Shown here piece by piece: positions 17,601-30,937 of a stretch of DNA of 64,000 bases. The notes under the pieces are model-generated. The model ran no database searches and had not been told where the DNA came from. It saw only the letters and a program-made list of their open reading frames with translations. This DNA comes from Bin87 sp965203855. GTDB taxonomy: Bacteria; Chloroflexota; Dehalococcoidia; Lucifugimonadales; UBA3495. A program made the position numbers and the translations under genes. The stretch is taken from NCBI GenBank assembly GCA_965203855.1, contig CBDBDN010000008.1, positions 1 through 64,000 on the forward strand, written 5' to 3'. How positions within the stretch are numbered: position 1 is the stretch's first letter; the number at the start of each line of letters is the position of its first letter.

Positions 17601-19308
17601 CAAGTTTGCGCGCACCAACCAGGGCACTTGCCTGAACCAGCGTCCGGTAGTGCAAAAGGGCGATTATGTGCAGGTCGGCGACACGCTGGCCGACAGCTCG
17701 TCCACGGACGGCGGCGAGCTGGCCCTGGGCCAGAATATGCTGGTGGCGTTTATGTCCTGGGAGGGCTACAACTACGAGGACGCCATCATCATCAGCGAGC
17801 GGCTGGTCAAGGACGACCAGTTCACTTCGGTGCATATTGAGAAGTACGAAGTGGAAAGCCGGGTTACCAAGCTGGGAGAGGAGGAAATCACGCGGGACAT
17901 TCCCAATGTGGGCGAAGGCAACCTGCGCGACCTGGACGAGCGCGGCGTCATCCGCATTGGCGCCGATGTCGGCCCCGGCGATATTCTGGTGGGCAAGGTT
18001 ACGCCCAAGGGCGAAACCGAAATGACCGCCGAGGAACGCCTGCTGCGCGCCATCTTTGGCGAAAAGTCCAAAGATGTGCGGGACACTTCGCTGCGGGTGC
18101 CGCACGGCCAGCGCGGCAAGGTAATCTCCGTAAAGATGTTGAGCCGAGACGCCAAAGACGACCTGCCGCCGGATGTCAACGAAGCCATCCGGGTATGGGT
18201 CGCCCAAACCCGCAAAATCTCCGTAGGCGACAAGATGGCCGGCCGGCACGGTAACAAAGGCGTGGTCTCGCGCATCCTGCCCGAAGAAGATATGCCGTTC
18301 CTGTCGGACGGCACGCCGGTGGACATCATCCTCAATCCCATTGGAGTGCCTTCGCGGATGAACCTGGGGCAGGTGCTGGAAAGCCATCTGGGCTGGGCGG
18401 CGCGCAGCCTGAATTTCCAGGCGCTTACGCCGGTGTTTGAGGGTGCCGATGACGACAACATTGAGGATTCCCTGGCGCGCTGGTGGTTCGCGCAGCAGGC
18501 GGGCGCGGCGGCGTCCGATACGGCGTCCAATGGCGATGCCGATGCCGATGCCGAAAGCGATGGCGCGGGCGAAACCGGAGCCGGAACTATAGCCGCAGCC
18601 GGGCCGGATGCCGCGGCGGATTTGAGCCGGACTTACGCCTGGCTGCGGGAACAGGGGTTTGACCCGGAACGGCTGTACGACGAGAACGCGCACGGGCTGG
18701 CCCGGCAAGCGTGCCTGCACCTGTGGCTGCGCGACGTGGCCGGCATACCGCCGGACAAGATGTCGCTGTCGGAAATGCACGAAAAAGCGCTGGAAGTGCA
18801 CCGGGAGCGGATGATTGCGCCGCCGACTTTTGCCAAGTTCCGGCTGCACGACGGGCGCTCCGGCGAACCCTTTGACCAGATGGTGGCCGTGGGCAGCATC
18901 TATATGCTGAAACTCATCCATCTGGTAGAGGACAAGATTCACGCCCGTTCTACCGGCCCCTACTCAATGATTACGCAGCAGCCGTTAGGCGGCAAGGCGC
19001 AGTTCGGCGGGCAGCGGTTCGGCGAAATGGAAGTGTGGGCGCTGGAAGCCTATTCGGCGGCGCACAACCTGCAAGAAGTGCTTACCATCAAATCCGACGA
19101 CGTTACCGGCCGGGTGAACACCTACGAATCCATCGTGAAGGGCCATGCCATCGGGCAGCCCAATGTCCCCGAATCCTTTAATGTGCTGCTGAAAGAGCTG
19201 CAAAGCCTGGGCCTCAATGTGCAGCTGGAAGAGCAGAGCGACCATGACGACCCCAGCCTGGGTCTGCCGGGCGATGACGACGACTTCTTTGCCATGGAGG
19301 CGAACTAG
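14632..19308 (+). CDS. rpoB: RNA polymerase beta subunit with large insertions
   Basis: The 1558-residue beta subunit is much longer than the roughly 1100-1350 usual in bacteria. Core blocks are present: FGDVPMMTETGTF, the rifampicin-pocket stretch around SQFMDQTNPLAELTHKRR, ICPIETPEGANIG, GYNYEDAI, GDKMAGRHGNKG and the C-terminal GKAQFGGQRFGEMEVWALEAY. Extra sequence occupies about residues 373-618, before DHLGNRRVR. A second low-complexity Asp/Ala/Gly block lies at about 1274-1336. A CPEC pair near residue 197 is common in the N-terminal lobe. The ATG at 14632 is preceded by GAGGAG. The gene is separated from rpoC by two bases. Confidence 0.97.
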   Translation: MVLTRKRQARNDRGLTARDVKMYSESGVGHALDVPPLIRSQIESFDWFKTKGLAETLADCSPMKAGVTRRFANGESARRGDRYELHFVTHWFDDGKDCDDCRQLPVNQHCHKHFTPQECREIEATYARPLNVRARLVDRESDVSIPEQTIYFGDVPMMTETGTFIINGAERVLVSQLQRAPSVYYDRELAQDPPCPECGKVENWYYKGRISASRGARIEFSTWSHYYARRRNLPETISVSVDRKRRMNVSTFLYALGVVSPEEMRALFADIDPGGCRLFVAGTPPADDRDYNPREEELRSLWAEMHPDREYVREQAHRIGLAQRNLYKWLRPGEPAVQVDGARAFVMNHFFDGRRFDLGDVGRIKVDQRLGRSDSQILTATQKAILEFVRERHDAAGNGASAAEIFAASSHEHRILSDRELASLITFGYLMRRDDQRIVPVDVCDGLDENEAVKVRVIPNEAANFGTLLARAGETAEGTLLVNARRPVTDPLGEPIAISLETLLPGAATDAVTASGDVAVLKNRFRAEDSIVEAGQLIYAERVSQGPLESWQLTPVRARAARIVGVVTEVNVGTNGNMHRVRFNLPGIPLPEQRVLEMNDIIDTLRGLIWHHIDNREPRDNIDHLGNRRVRVAGELLRDQVRIGLLRMHRMFQDRVGRLEKPEDAVPIKLVNVRPVTGAIREFFGGDKLSQFMDQTNPLAELTHKRRLSALGRGGLTRERAGFDVRDVHASHYGRICPIETPEGANIGLLSSLAAYARIDQLGFIETPYWPVVKRLWLGDCRTAGFPGYFDLLGHRVTEDVKTRKGEVIIAAGQTIGEADIPRLRRLSADTLIEVAPFVDTRPESVQYLTADLEEQFRIAQANSELDELNQFTEELVEVREGDNYRMAAPAAVEYVDVSPLQIMSVSAALIPFLEHDDANRALMGCNMQRQAVPLLQPQAPIVGTGIERQVARDSGQVLLARVDGMVSAADGTEIVITDDAGVDYPHRMIKFARTNQGTCLNQRPVVQKGDYVQVGDTLADSSSTDGGELALGQNMLVAFMSWEGYNYEDAIIISERLVKDDQFTSVHIEKYEVESRVTKLGEEEITRDIPNVGEGNLRDLDERGVIRIGADVGPGDILVGKVTPKGETEMTAEERLLRAIFGEKSKDVRDTSLRVPHGQRGKVISVKMLSRDAKDDLPPDVNEAIRVWVAQTRKISVGDKMAGRHGNKGVVSRILPEEDMPFLSDGTPVDIILNPIGVPSRMNLGQVLESHLGWAARSLNFQALTPVFEGADDDNIEDSLARWWFAQQAGAAASDTASNGDADADAESDGAGETGAGTIAAAGPDAAADLSRTYAWLREQGFDPERLYDENAHGLARQACLHLWLRDVAGIPPDKMSLSEMHEKALEVHRERMIAPPTFAKFRLHDGRSGEPFDQMVAVGSIYMLKLIHLVEDKIHARSTGPYSMITQQPLGGKAQFGGQRFGEMEVWALEAYSAAHNLQEVLTIKSDDVTGRVNTYESIVKGHAIGQPNVPESFNVLLKELQSLGLNVQLEEQSDHDDPSLGLPGDDDDFFAMEAN

Positions 19309-19310
19309 CT

Positions 19311-24608
<5,298 letters not shown>

Positions 24609-24667
24609 GCGGCGCGCGTTGCTCTCGTTGTCGCAGCAACAACTCTCAATCAAATACGGAGGCCGCC

Positions 24668-25639
24668 GTGTCCGGTTCGGTTAACCTTGCGATAGACCTG
24701 GCGCCGGAAAAGCCCGGCGGCCTGCCCCTCCCCAGCCCGGTATTGATTGCGTCGGGAACTTTTGGCTACAACGGCTACGGCAGCAGCATTCCGCCGGATG
24801 CGCCGTTGCATAAATTGGGCGCAGTGCTGCCCAAAACCGTGACGCGTCATCCCCGCGAGGGCAACCCGGAGCCCCGCTGGTTTCCGAAATCTTTTCGGAA
24901 AGGCTTGGCCGCCGGCGAAACTGCGCTGCTCAACTCAATCGGGTTGACCAATCCCGGCATTGAGGCGGCGATGTGCAACCTGGCCCCGCGGTGGGCGGCA
25001 ATGGACGCCAACATCGTGATGAGTATGGCCGCCGATAGCCCGGAGCAGTGGGAGGAAATGGCGGCGTTCACCAAAGGCGTCAGCGGGTTTGAGGCCATTG
25101 AGCTGAACTTGAGCTGCCCCAATGTGGGCGACGGCGCAATGTTCAGCCATCATCCGAAGCTCACGGAGGCGGCGGTGGCCGGCGTGCGCCGACAGACGGA
25201 ACTGCCGGTATGGGCCAAGCTGTCCCCCAATGTGCCGGACATTGTTGAGATTGCCCAGGCCGCCGTTGCCGCCGGCGCGGACGCGCTCACCATCAGCAAT
25301 ACCATCCCGGCGTTGCACCTTGACATCAATACGGGGCGGCCCGTGCTGGGTACGGGATACGGCGGGCTATCCGGGCCGGCGCTGCGTCCGATTGCGCTGG
25401 CGCTGGCGCACAAGGCGGCGCAGGCCGTGAATGTGCCGGTCATCGGAGTGGGCGGCGTGATGACGGGACAAGACGCCGCCGAATACCTGCTGGCCGGCGC
25501 GACTGCCGTCCAGATCGGCAGCGCCAACCTGCAAGACCTGAACGCCCCTTTTCGGATACTTGCTGAGCTGACGGAACTGCTGTCGCAGTGGGAAGTGGGC
25601 AGCGTTCACGAAATCATCGGCCAGGCCCGGATGCCCTGA
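24668..25639 (+). CDS. pyrD: Dihydroorotate dehydrogenase, class 1 (catalytic subunit type)
   Basis: This is a 323-residue FMN TIM-barrel enzyme of pyrimidine synthesis. NLSCPNV holds the catalytic Cys that marks class 1 enzymes, while class 2 uses Ser. Other family blocks are NSIGLTNPG, WAKLSPN, SNTIPA, GGLSGPALRP and the FMN-phosphate loop GVGGVMTGQDA. The extra length before the barrel and the lack of a membrane anchor fit class 1B, which would need an electron-transfer PyrK that is not in this window. The GTG start at 24668 follows GGAGG by 5 bases. It lies 59 bases after rpoC, an unusual neighbour, and may be co-transcribed. Confidence 0.92.
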   Translation: MSGSVNLAIDLAPEKPGGLPLPSPVLIASGTFGYNGYGSSIPPDAPLHKLGAVLPKTVTRHPREGNPEPRWFPKSFRKGLAAGETALLNSIGLTNPGIEAAMCNLAPRWAAMDANIVMSMAADSPEQWEEMAAFTKGVSGFEAIELNLSCPNVGDGAMFSHHPKLTEAAVAGVRRQTELPVWAKLSPNVPDIVEIAQAAVAAGADALTISNTIPALHLDINTGRPVLGTGYGGLSGPALRPIALALAHKAAQAVNVPVIGVGGVMTGQDAAEYLLAGATAVQIGSANLQDLNAPFRILAELTELLSQWEVGSVHEIIGQARMP

Positions 25640-25698
25640 CCGAAGTACAGCCCGGAGTACGGCAGAGGTCTAATTTTTCGCAGTTCCAGTTCCCCGAC

Positions 25699-25875
25699 CG
25701 TCATTCCGGCGCCCCAAAACCGTCATTCCGGCACCCCAACCGTTATTCCGGTGCCCCAACCGTTATTCCGGCGCCCCAAAACCGTCATTCCGGCGCAAGC
25801 CGGAATCTATGATTGCCGGTTCCACTACCGTAAAGACGGGTTACGCCGCCGGATTCCGGCGCAAGCCGGAATGAC
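25699..25875. repeat. Palindromic-end element (copy 2) with a 20-22 bp tandem array on its left
   Basis: Bases 25784-25875 are a 92-bp element in the opposite orientation (centre CACTACCGTAA). Immediately to its left, four units of 20-22 bp (25699-25782) each begin CGTCATTCCGG or CGTTATTCCGG, the same sequence as the element's end, followed by a CCCCAA-rich spacer. Confidence 0.9.
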
Positions 25876-25894
25876 GGTTTTGGTTGGCGGTACG

Positions 25895-27130
25895 CTACCA
25901 CGCCGATTCCAGCAGCTCCGCCAGTTCCCGGGCGTTTTGTACCGGGCGCACATTGCGGTGCAGCCCGAAATCGGTCAGCGCATCCGCGGCAAGCTGCGCG
26001 ATGCCGTCGGCCGGAACGCCGACGTCGCGCAGGCGTGTGGGCATACCGATGCTCTGGAAAAACTCGGCTACCCAGTCGGCGGCGGCATCGGCAGCAGCGG
26101 CATCCGGCGCATCCAATAACTCCGGGCTGCGTAATTCCGGGCTGCGCCGGCCCAGGACATCAGCCAGGCGAGACTGCCCGGCCAAGTTAGAATCCCGATT
26201 AAAGCGCATTCCGGGCGCAGTGGTTATGGAATAGGCGGCGCCGTGGCTGCATTCGGGATAGCGGGTATCCAGGCTGTGCGCCAGTGCGCTGACCACGCCC
26301 AGCGCGGCGCCGTTGGCGCCGGTATCCCACGCCCGGTTGTACAGGAAAGCGGCAGTGCAAAGGTTGACGCGGGCGGCGCCGTCGTCCGGGTTGGCCGGCA
26401 CGACGGGCAGGCTTTCCCGCAGCAGGTTGAGAGAACCGTGCAAGTCGGCGGCGGCCATCGGGTTCAAGCGGGGCGACTGCAATGCTCCGACCACGCCGCT
26501 GAACAGCGAGCCGGCCGCGCTAACGCACAACTCGGCGGGAGCCGTAAGCAGCGCGGCGGTATCCCAGATTACGGCGGCGGGCCGGGTCTTGGGGTCAAAC
26601 ATTTCCAGACGATGGCCGGTTTCAGCGTCAATGACGGCAGTTCCGGCTCTGGTGGCGGCAGTGGTCGGGGTAGTCAATACCAGGATGTTGGGCAGTTTCG
26701 GCGCCAGCAGCCGGGGGCTTACCGGAGGCTGGCCGGGCGGGTATTTGGTAGCGTGGTCGCCGGGGACGCCGCCCTCGGCCAGCATTATGATGATGGCGCG
26801 GGCGGTAACCACTGCGCTGCCGCCGCCAATAGCGATAATCAGGTCGGCGGCGGCATCACGCGCCATTTGGACGCCGCGCATTACGGAAGGCACCGGCGAA
26901 CCGACCCGTACGCCGTCAAACACGCCCGCCGGCGCCGTCCCCAGCGCAGTGGTCGCCCGTTCCAGCAAGTCGGTGCCGGTCGCTATGGACTGGCCGCAAA
27001 CGATGAACGGACGCTGCGCTCCGGTGCGGGCAACCGCATCTTTCAGATTGGAAAGGGCACCATCTCCGGCATATACCCGAACCGGATAGGCGGTATGGCG
27101 AAAAGCAGGGGCGTCAGGCATCGGCGGCAT
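25895..27130 (-). CDS. Iron-containing alcohol dehydrogenase-like protein lacking most metal ligands
   Basis: This is a 411-residue protein with the overall plan of the Fe-ADH/maleylacetate reductase family: an N-terminal nucleotide-binding half with AIGGGSAV and a helical C-terminal half. The family's catalytic features are eroded. The GGGSxxD stretch reads GGGSAVV. The TTAGTGSE block reads TTPTTAATRAG. The DxxxH metal pair is replaced in AAGSLFSGVVGA. The first His of the HxxxH-type block is Ser in VVSALAHSLD. Only the final SHG His remains. The frame is intact, so this is not simply a pseudogene. It may have an altered activity or a binding role. No neighbour suggests a pathway. Confidence 0.75.
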   Translation of the reverse strand: MPPMPDAPAFRHTAYPVRVYAGDGALSNLKDAVARTGAQRPFIVCGQSIATGTDLLERATTALGTAPAGVFDGVRVGSPVPSVMRGVQMARDAAADLIIAIGGGSAVVTARAIIIMLAEGGVPGDHATKYPPGQPPVSPRLLAPKLPNILVLTTPTTAATRAGTAVIDAETGHRLEMFDPKTRPAAVIWDTAALLTAPAELCVSAAGSLFSGVVGALQSPRLNPMAAADLHGSLNLLRESLPVVPANPDDGAARVNLCTAAFLYNRAWDTGANGAALGVVSALAHSLDTRYPECSHGAAYSITTAPGMRFNRDSNLAGQSRLADVLGRRSPELRSPELLDAPDAAAADAAADWVAEFFQSIGMPTRLRDVGVPADGIAQLAADALTDFGLHRNVRPVQNARELAELLESAW

Positions 27131-27268
27131 CCTTTTGGCGTCCGGGAATCTACATCCGGGGATTTGCGTCCGGGAATCTGATACGGGCCGCAGTGTACTA
27201 CCGATGCGCCGGCGCCGCTACTCTTTGCCGGTAGCGGCAGCGTTTCCAATCAGGTGGTTTGATTTTTC

Positions 27269-27360
27269 GTCATTCCGGCGAAAGCCGGAATCCAGCATCA
27301 TAATCCTCCACTACGGTAATGGAATTAACGGCCATAGATTCCGGCTTTCGCCGGAATGAC
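27269..27360. repeat. 92-bp palindromic-end element (copy 3)
   Basis: This complete element has ends GTCATTCCGGCGAAAGCCGGAATC and its inverse, and centre CTACGGTAATGGA. It lies between the divergent Fe-ADH-like gene and the HEPN-like gene, just upstream of the latter's -10 box. Confidence 0.92.
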
Positions 27361-27372
27361 GAAAAGATGTTG

Positions 27373-27381
27373 TGCTAGAAT
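27373..27381 (+). promoter_or_regulatory. Extended -10 promoter for the HEPN-like gene
   Basis: TGCTAGAAT (TGn extended -10). It lies 13 bases after the repeat element and about 56 bases before the proposed ATG at 27437. It overlaps the alternative upstream ATG at 27380, which argues against that start. Confidence 0.55.
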
Positions 27382-27436
27382 GATAGTCATTCCCGCTCCA
27401 ACCGCCCAGCAAACCCGTATCAGCGAACCCGTTCCA

Positions 27437-27895
27437 ATGACTTTGCCCCGCACTGCCGCCGTTCCCGCCCTGGCCGACCGGCTGGCCCGACATCGCAGCC
27501 GGTCGTTGCGCCTGCTGGATGCAGCCCAAGAGTCAATGCGGCGCGGCCGCTGGAACGAAGCGGAGGATCTGCTCTGGGGCAGCCTGATGTCGGCGGCGCG
27601 CGGCGCAGCGCAGTGGCACGGCGAACCGGTGGATGATGACGCCGCGCTGCGCGCTTTCCTGCGCCGCCTCGGCCAGCAGGAACAAGACCGCTACATCAGA
27701 GACGCTTTTGACCATCTGTCCGCTTTTGCCGATGCCGCGGAACGGGTTCGGGAACGCCGCAGCCGAGTGGACTACCTCTTTCTGGCAATGGACGACCTTG
27801 CCGAGTCAATAGAACGGCTGACGGCCCATATACCGGGCGGCGATGCCTCTATCCCATCCCCCAGCAACGCCGACCCGAATGACGCCCGCCCCTAG
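27437..27895 (+). CDS. HEPN/PaREP1-like helical protein
   Basis: This is a 152-residue, all-helical, charged protein. The segment RHRSRSLRLLDAAQESMRRGRWNEAEDLLWGS resembles the first helices of PaREP1/HEPN-type proteins (a helix, then GxxxEAxxxLWG). The gene at 51838-52206 has the same pattern (ELARGELEEASNKLWGAAAHA). HEPN domains are often RNases or partners of nucleotidyltransferases, but no RxxxxH motif is evident and no partner gene is adjacent, so no activity is claimed. The start at 27437 fits the promoter at 27373. The mtaB frame opens 27 bases after the stop, suggesting co-transcription. Confidence 0.6.
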   Translation: MTLPRTAAVPALADRLARHRSRSLRLLDAAQESMRRGRWNEAEDLLWGSLMSAARGAAQWHGEPVDDDAALRAFLRRLGQQEQDRYIRDAFDHLSAFADAAERVRERRSRVDYLFLAMDDLAESIERLTAHIPGGDASIPSPSNADPNDARP

Positions 27896-27922
27896 TTAGC
27901 GGCGTTTGACCTCCGAAATGTT

Positions 27923-29389
27923 ATGCCCGCATCCGATTTGCTGACCATACTGCCCTCCGGCGCGGGGCCGGCGCCGGCATCTGCGCCGGCAGCAGACCCA
28001 TTGCCGGCAGCAGCCACGGCCTCGGCCATAGCCTCTACCATGGCCTCGAATGACGGCATTGCTCTGGGCGCCGTGGCCATTGAAACGCACGGCTGCAAGC
28101 TCAACCAGGCCGACAGCGCGGCGCTGGGCGAGCAGTTTGCGGCGGCCGGCTATCGTCTCACCACTGCGCTGGCCGATGCGGATGTCATCGTAGTGAACAC
28201 TTGCACCGTTACCGCCGCCGCCGACGCCAAAGCGCGCCAGGCATTGCGGGCGGCGCGCCGCTCCAACCCGACCGCGGTAGTGGTAGCCGCCGGCTGCTAC
28301 TCGCAGCGGGCGGCGGACGAACTGCGCCAAATGCCCGAAGTTACGCTGGTAGTGGGCAACGACGCCAAGCCGGAACTGACCATCCTGGCGCTGGCGGAAT
28401 TGGCCCGCCGTCCGGCATTGGCAGCGGATGCGCCGACGCCGCCAACGGAACAGCCGCATCCAACGCCCCATAGCCGGCAAATGTCGGGCAGCGGCGTTTG
28501 GCGGCGCAGCCGGGCGATGCTGAAAATCCAGGAAGGCTGCGACCAGGTTTGCGCTTACTGCATCGTTCCCAAAGTCCGCGGACGAGAACGCAGCATCCCG
28601 CCGGCAGAATTGGCGCAAGGCGTGAGACGCCAGCAGGCGGCCGGCTTTAAAGAAGTAACGCTGACCGGCACCCAGCTAGGCACTTACGGGTTTGACATCG
28701 CCGGCGCCAGCCTGTCCGGGCTGCTGGACGCCATCCTGCGGGAAACGGACTTGCCGCGCCTGCGGGTGTCATCGCTGCAAGCGCACGAAATCAGCGCCGA
28801 TCTGTTGGCACGCTGGCAGGATGCGCGGCTCTGCCCGCATTTTCACATCCCGCTGCAAAGCGGCTGCGACCGCACACTGCAAGCGATGCGGCGTCGCTAC
28901 GATACGGCGGCATTCCGGAGCGCCGTGGACCTGGTACGCCGCCTGGTTCCCGACGCCGCCATTACTACCGATCTGATAGTCGGTTTTCCCGGCGAAACGG
29001 ACGCCGATTTTGCCGCCAGCCGCGATTTTGCCGCCGCGATGCGTTTTGCGGACATTCACATATTCCCCTATTCGCCGCGCCCCGGCACCAGCGCGCATTA
29101 CTTTGCCGGCCAAGTTCCCGCCGCCGTGAAACGGGAAAGGGCGTCGGAGATGGCGGCGGTCAAAGCAGCCGGTTTTGACGCATTTCGCCGCCATCTGTTG
29201 GGGCAAACCCGCAGCATCCTATGGGAAACGGCCCGCCCGGACGCGGACGGACGAATGCAATGGCGCGGCTTGACCGACAACTATGTGCGGGCCGTCTGCC
29301 TATCCGATGCGGATCTGTCCGGCCGCATCATGCCGGCGCGCCTTGCCAAGTTGAACGACAACGGGCCGATGACGGCGGAAGTTGAATAG
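27923..29389 (+). CDS. mtaB: tRNA t6A37 methylthiotransferase MtaB
   Basis: This is a 488-residue radical-SAM methylthiotransferase. The N-terminal UPF0004 domain has its three Cys in THGCKLNQ, NTCTV and AGCYSQ, which bind one 4Fe-4S cluster. The radical-SAM CxxxCxxC is CDQVCAYC. GFPGETDADF and the IPLQSGCD block follow, and the C-terminus resembles a weak TRAM domain. It adds a methylthio group to t6A37 of ANN-decoding tRNAs. The KLNQ version of the first motif favours MtaB over MiaB. The first 39 residues are Ala/Pro-rich, and an alternative ATG at 28040 would remove them. Confidence 0.88.
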   Translation: MPASDLLTILPSGAGPAPASAPAADPLPAAATASAIASTMASNDGIALGAVAIETHGCKLNQADSAALGEQFAAAGYRLTTALADADVIVVNTCTVTAAADAKARQALRAARRSNPTAVVVAAGCYSQRAADELRQMPEVTLVVGNDAKPELTILALAELARRPALAADAPTPPTEQPHPTPHSRQMSGSGVWRRSRAMLKIQEGCDQVCAYCIVPKVRGRERSIPPAELAQGVRRQQAAGFKEVTLTGTQLGTYGFDIAGASLSGLLDAILRETDLPRLRVSSLQAHEISADLLARWQDARLCPHFHIPLQSGCDRTLQAMRRRYDTAAFRSAVDLVRRLVPDAAITTDLIVGFPGETDADFAASRDFAAAMRFADIHIFPYSPRPGTSAHYFAGQVPAAVKRERASEMAAVKAAGFDAFRRHLLGQTRSILWETARPDADGRMQWRGLTDNYVRAVCLSDADLSGRIMPARLAKLNDNGPMTAEVE

Positions 29390-29419
29390 TTGAACGCCGG
29401 CAGGCCGTTGCCGGTTTTC

Positions 29420-29634
29420 GTCATTCCGGCGGCCCGGCGCCGTCATTCCGCCCCCCCAACCGTCATTCTGGCGGCCCGGCGCCGTCATTCTGCTCCCAAC
29501 CGTCATTCTGGCGGCCCGGCGCCGTCATTCCGCCCTCCAACCGTCATTCCGGCGAAAGCCGGAATCTAGGGTTGCCGTTTCCATTACCGTAATAGGGGCT
29601 TACGACGCTGGATTCCGGCTTTCGCCGGAATGAC
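29420..29634. repeat. Palindromic-end element (copy 4) with a 41-bp tandem array on its left
   Basis: Three direct units of 40-41 bp (29420-29460, 29461-29500, 29501-29541), each holding two CGTCATTC motifs and a GGCGGCCCGGCGC core, abut a complete 92-bp element at 29543-29634. The element is in the orientation with centre CATTACCGTAA. The block fills the gap between mtaB and the MBL hydrolase gene. Confidence 0.9.
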
Positions 29635-29723
29635 GGTTGGGGAGACTATGGTGCATTAGGCGGCGGCGGCGCATCGGGCGATGGCGGTGCAATCAGAAAT
29701 GGCGGTGAGGTTGCCTACACGCC

Positions 29724-30554
29724 CTAGAACTCTACCGGCCTGAGGTAGGTCATATTCTGCCGGCGTTCCAGGTAGCCGGCTCTGGTTTCGTTGCCGTGCG
29801 GGAACACCAGCAGCATCCCCTGCTTTTCCGCGTCGGCCAGGATGGACTGTTTCTGGTCGGCGATGATCCCCGGCTCGTAGTCGTATGACGAAATAACCGG
29901 AATCCCCAGATGGTGCGGCGTCGGCACCAGGTCGCCGAGATAGACGATGCGCTCGCCGCCGTGCGTGAACACCGCGATTTGATGGCCGGGACAGTGCCCC
30001 TCGGTAACTATCAGGTTGAAACCCGGAAACAGCTCGGTGTCGCCATCCAGCAGATGCAGGCGGTCGCGCTCGGCGATAGGGGCGAAGTCGTCGGCCCGGA
30101 ACACATCGGCGTGCGGCAGGGCCGGGTTCTGGGCGTCTTCCCAGCTGGCGCGCTGGACATAATATGTAGCATTGGGGAAGGATGGCACCATATCGCCAAC
30201 CCGATCCATACGAGTGGCGCCGCCGGCATGGCTGAAATGCAGATGCGAAAGCACCACGGCGTTGATGTCGCGCGGCCCCAGTCCAACCCCCTTGAGGCCG
30301 CGCATCAGGCGGCTGGGCACCAGGCCATAAAGTTCTTTGTCGCGGAAATTATCCTTGGGGCCGACCCCGGTATCCACCAGGATGTTCTGGCCGTTGCACT
30401 GGAGCAGGATGCAGTTGAGGCCCAGGGTAACGCGGTTTTTTCGGTCGGTGGCAACGAAATTTTCCCAGGTCGTTTTGGGAATTCGCCCAAAGATGGCGCC
30501 TCCGTCAACTTTGAAAACGCCGTCGCTTAAAATCATGGCCCCGGTTGCAAGCAT
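29724..30554 (-). CDS. MBL-fold metallo-hydrolase with altered HxHxDH motif
   Basis: This is a 276-residue metallo-beta-lactamase-fold protein. The metal motif normally HxHxDH reads HLHFSH, so the metal-binding/general-base Asp is Ser. The later His (TEGHCPGH), the bridging Asp (YLGDLVP) and the last His (FPHG) are present. The fold is close to the quorum-quenching-lactonase and arylsulfatase-like branch, but the substrate is unknown. The ATG at 30554 has AAAGGAG about 9 bases upstream, which decides it over the ATG six codons later. The stop is followed by a repeat block. Confidence 0.85.
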   Translation of the reverse strand: MLATGAMILSDGVFKVDGGAIFGRIPKTTWENFVATDRKNRVTLGLNCILLQCNGQNILVDTGVGPKDNFRDKELYGLVPSRLMRGLKGVGLGPRDINAVVLSHLHFSHAGGATRMDRVGDMVPSFPNATYYVQRASWEDAQNPALPHADVFRADDFAPIAERDRLHLLDGDTELFPGFNLIVTEGHCPGHQIAVFTHGGERIVYLGDLVPTPHHLGIPVISSYDYEPGIIADQKQSILADAEKQGMLLVFPHGNETRAGYLERRQNMTYLRPVEF

Positions 30555-30937
30555 CGCAAGTATTCTCCTTTAAATCGCCGGAATTGGCCCGGCCCGCCGC
30601 TGGGCAGCCGCAGCCGCCGGCGGTTATGATAGGCGGGCGTCCCCAAGGCATTTTGCTATTCAGTGGATTTTGAATCCCGCCGGCAAAGCCGCCCGTTGCA
30701 ACGCTGGCCCGGCAAAGATACCCGGTAGTTTATCCCGCCCGTTGCGCCGGCGGTCAATGCTAAATCCGCACTATTTTAGTCATTTTTTGAGAATTTGCAT
30801 AAAAACCAGCCGGCAGCAAGCGCCGGGAACAGCTCGAGGTCGTTTCCCGGACGGACGCTATCCCGGACGACTATTGCCGGAATGATTATTGCCGGATGGC
30901 TATTCTATGACCATGCCGACGCTGCGGTACGCTGGAT
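30555..30937. other. Intergenic region before the K+ channel gene
   Basis: This is 383 bases between divergent genes. Bases 30770-30810 are clearly AT-rich against a GC-rich background and include TTTTTTGAGAATTTGCATAAAAA, so they probably hold a promoter, although I cannot assign a clean -35/-10 pair. Three short CCGGA-nnn-GACTATTGCCGGA-like segments follow at about 30855-30900. No credible gene is seen. Confidence 0.45.

Noticed and set aside
15877..18942. 1021-codon open frame antisense to rpoB
   Set aside because: It is a shadow of codon bias in a GC-rich gene. The plus strand is unmistakably RpoB, and the antisense product has no recognisable domain or start signal.
29420..29634. Insertion sequence remnant with transposase
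   Set aside because: No transposase coding sequence or fragment is present here or elsewhere in the window. Only the short non-coding element is seen.
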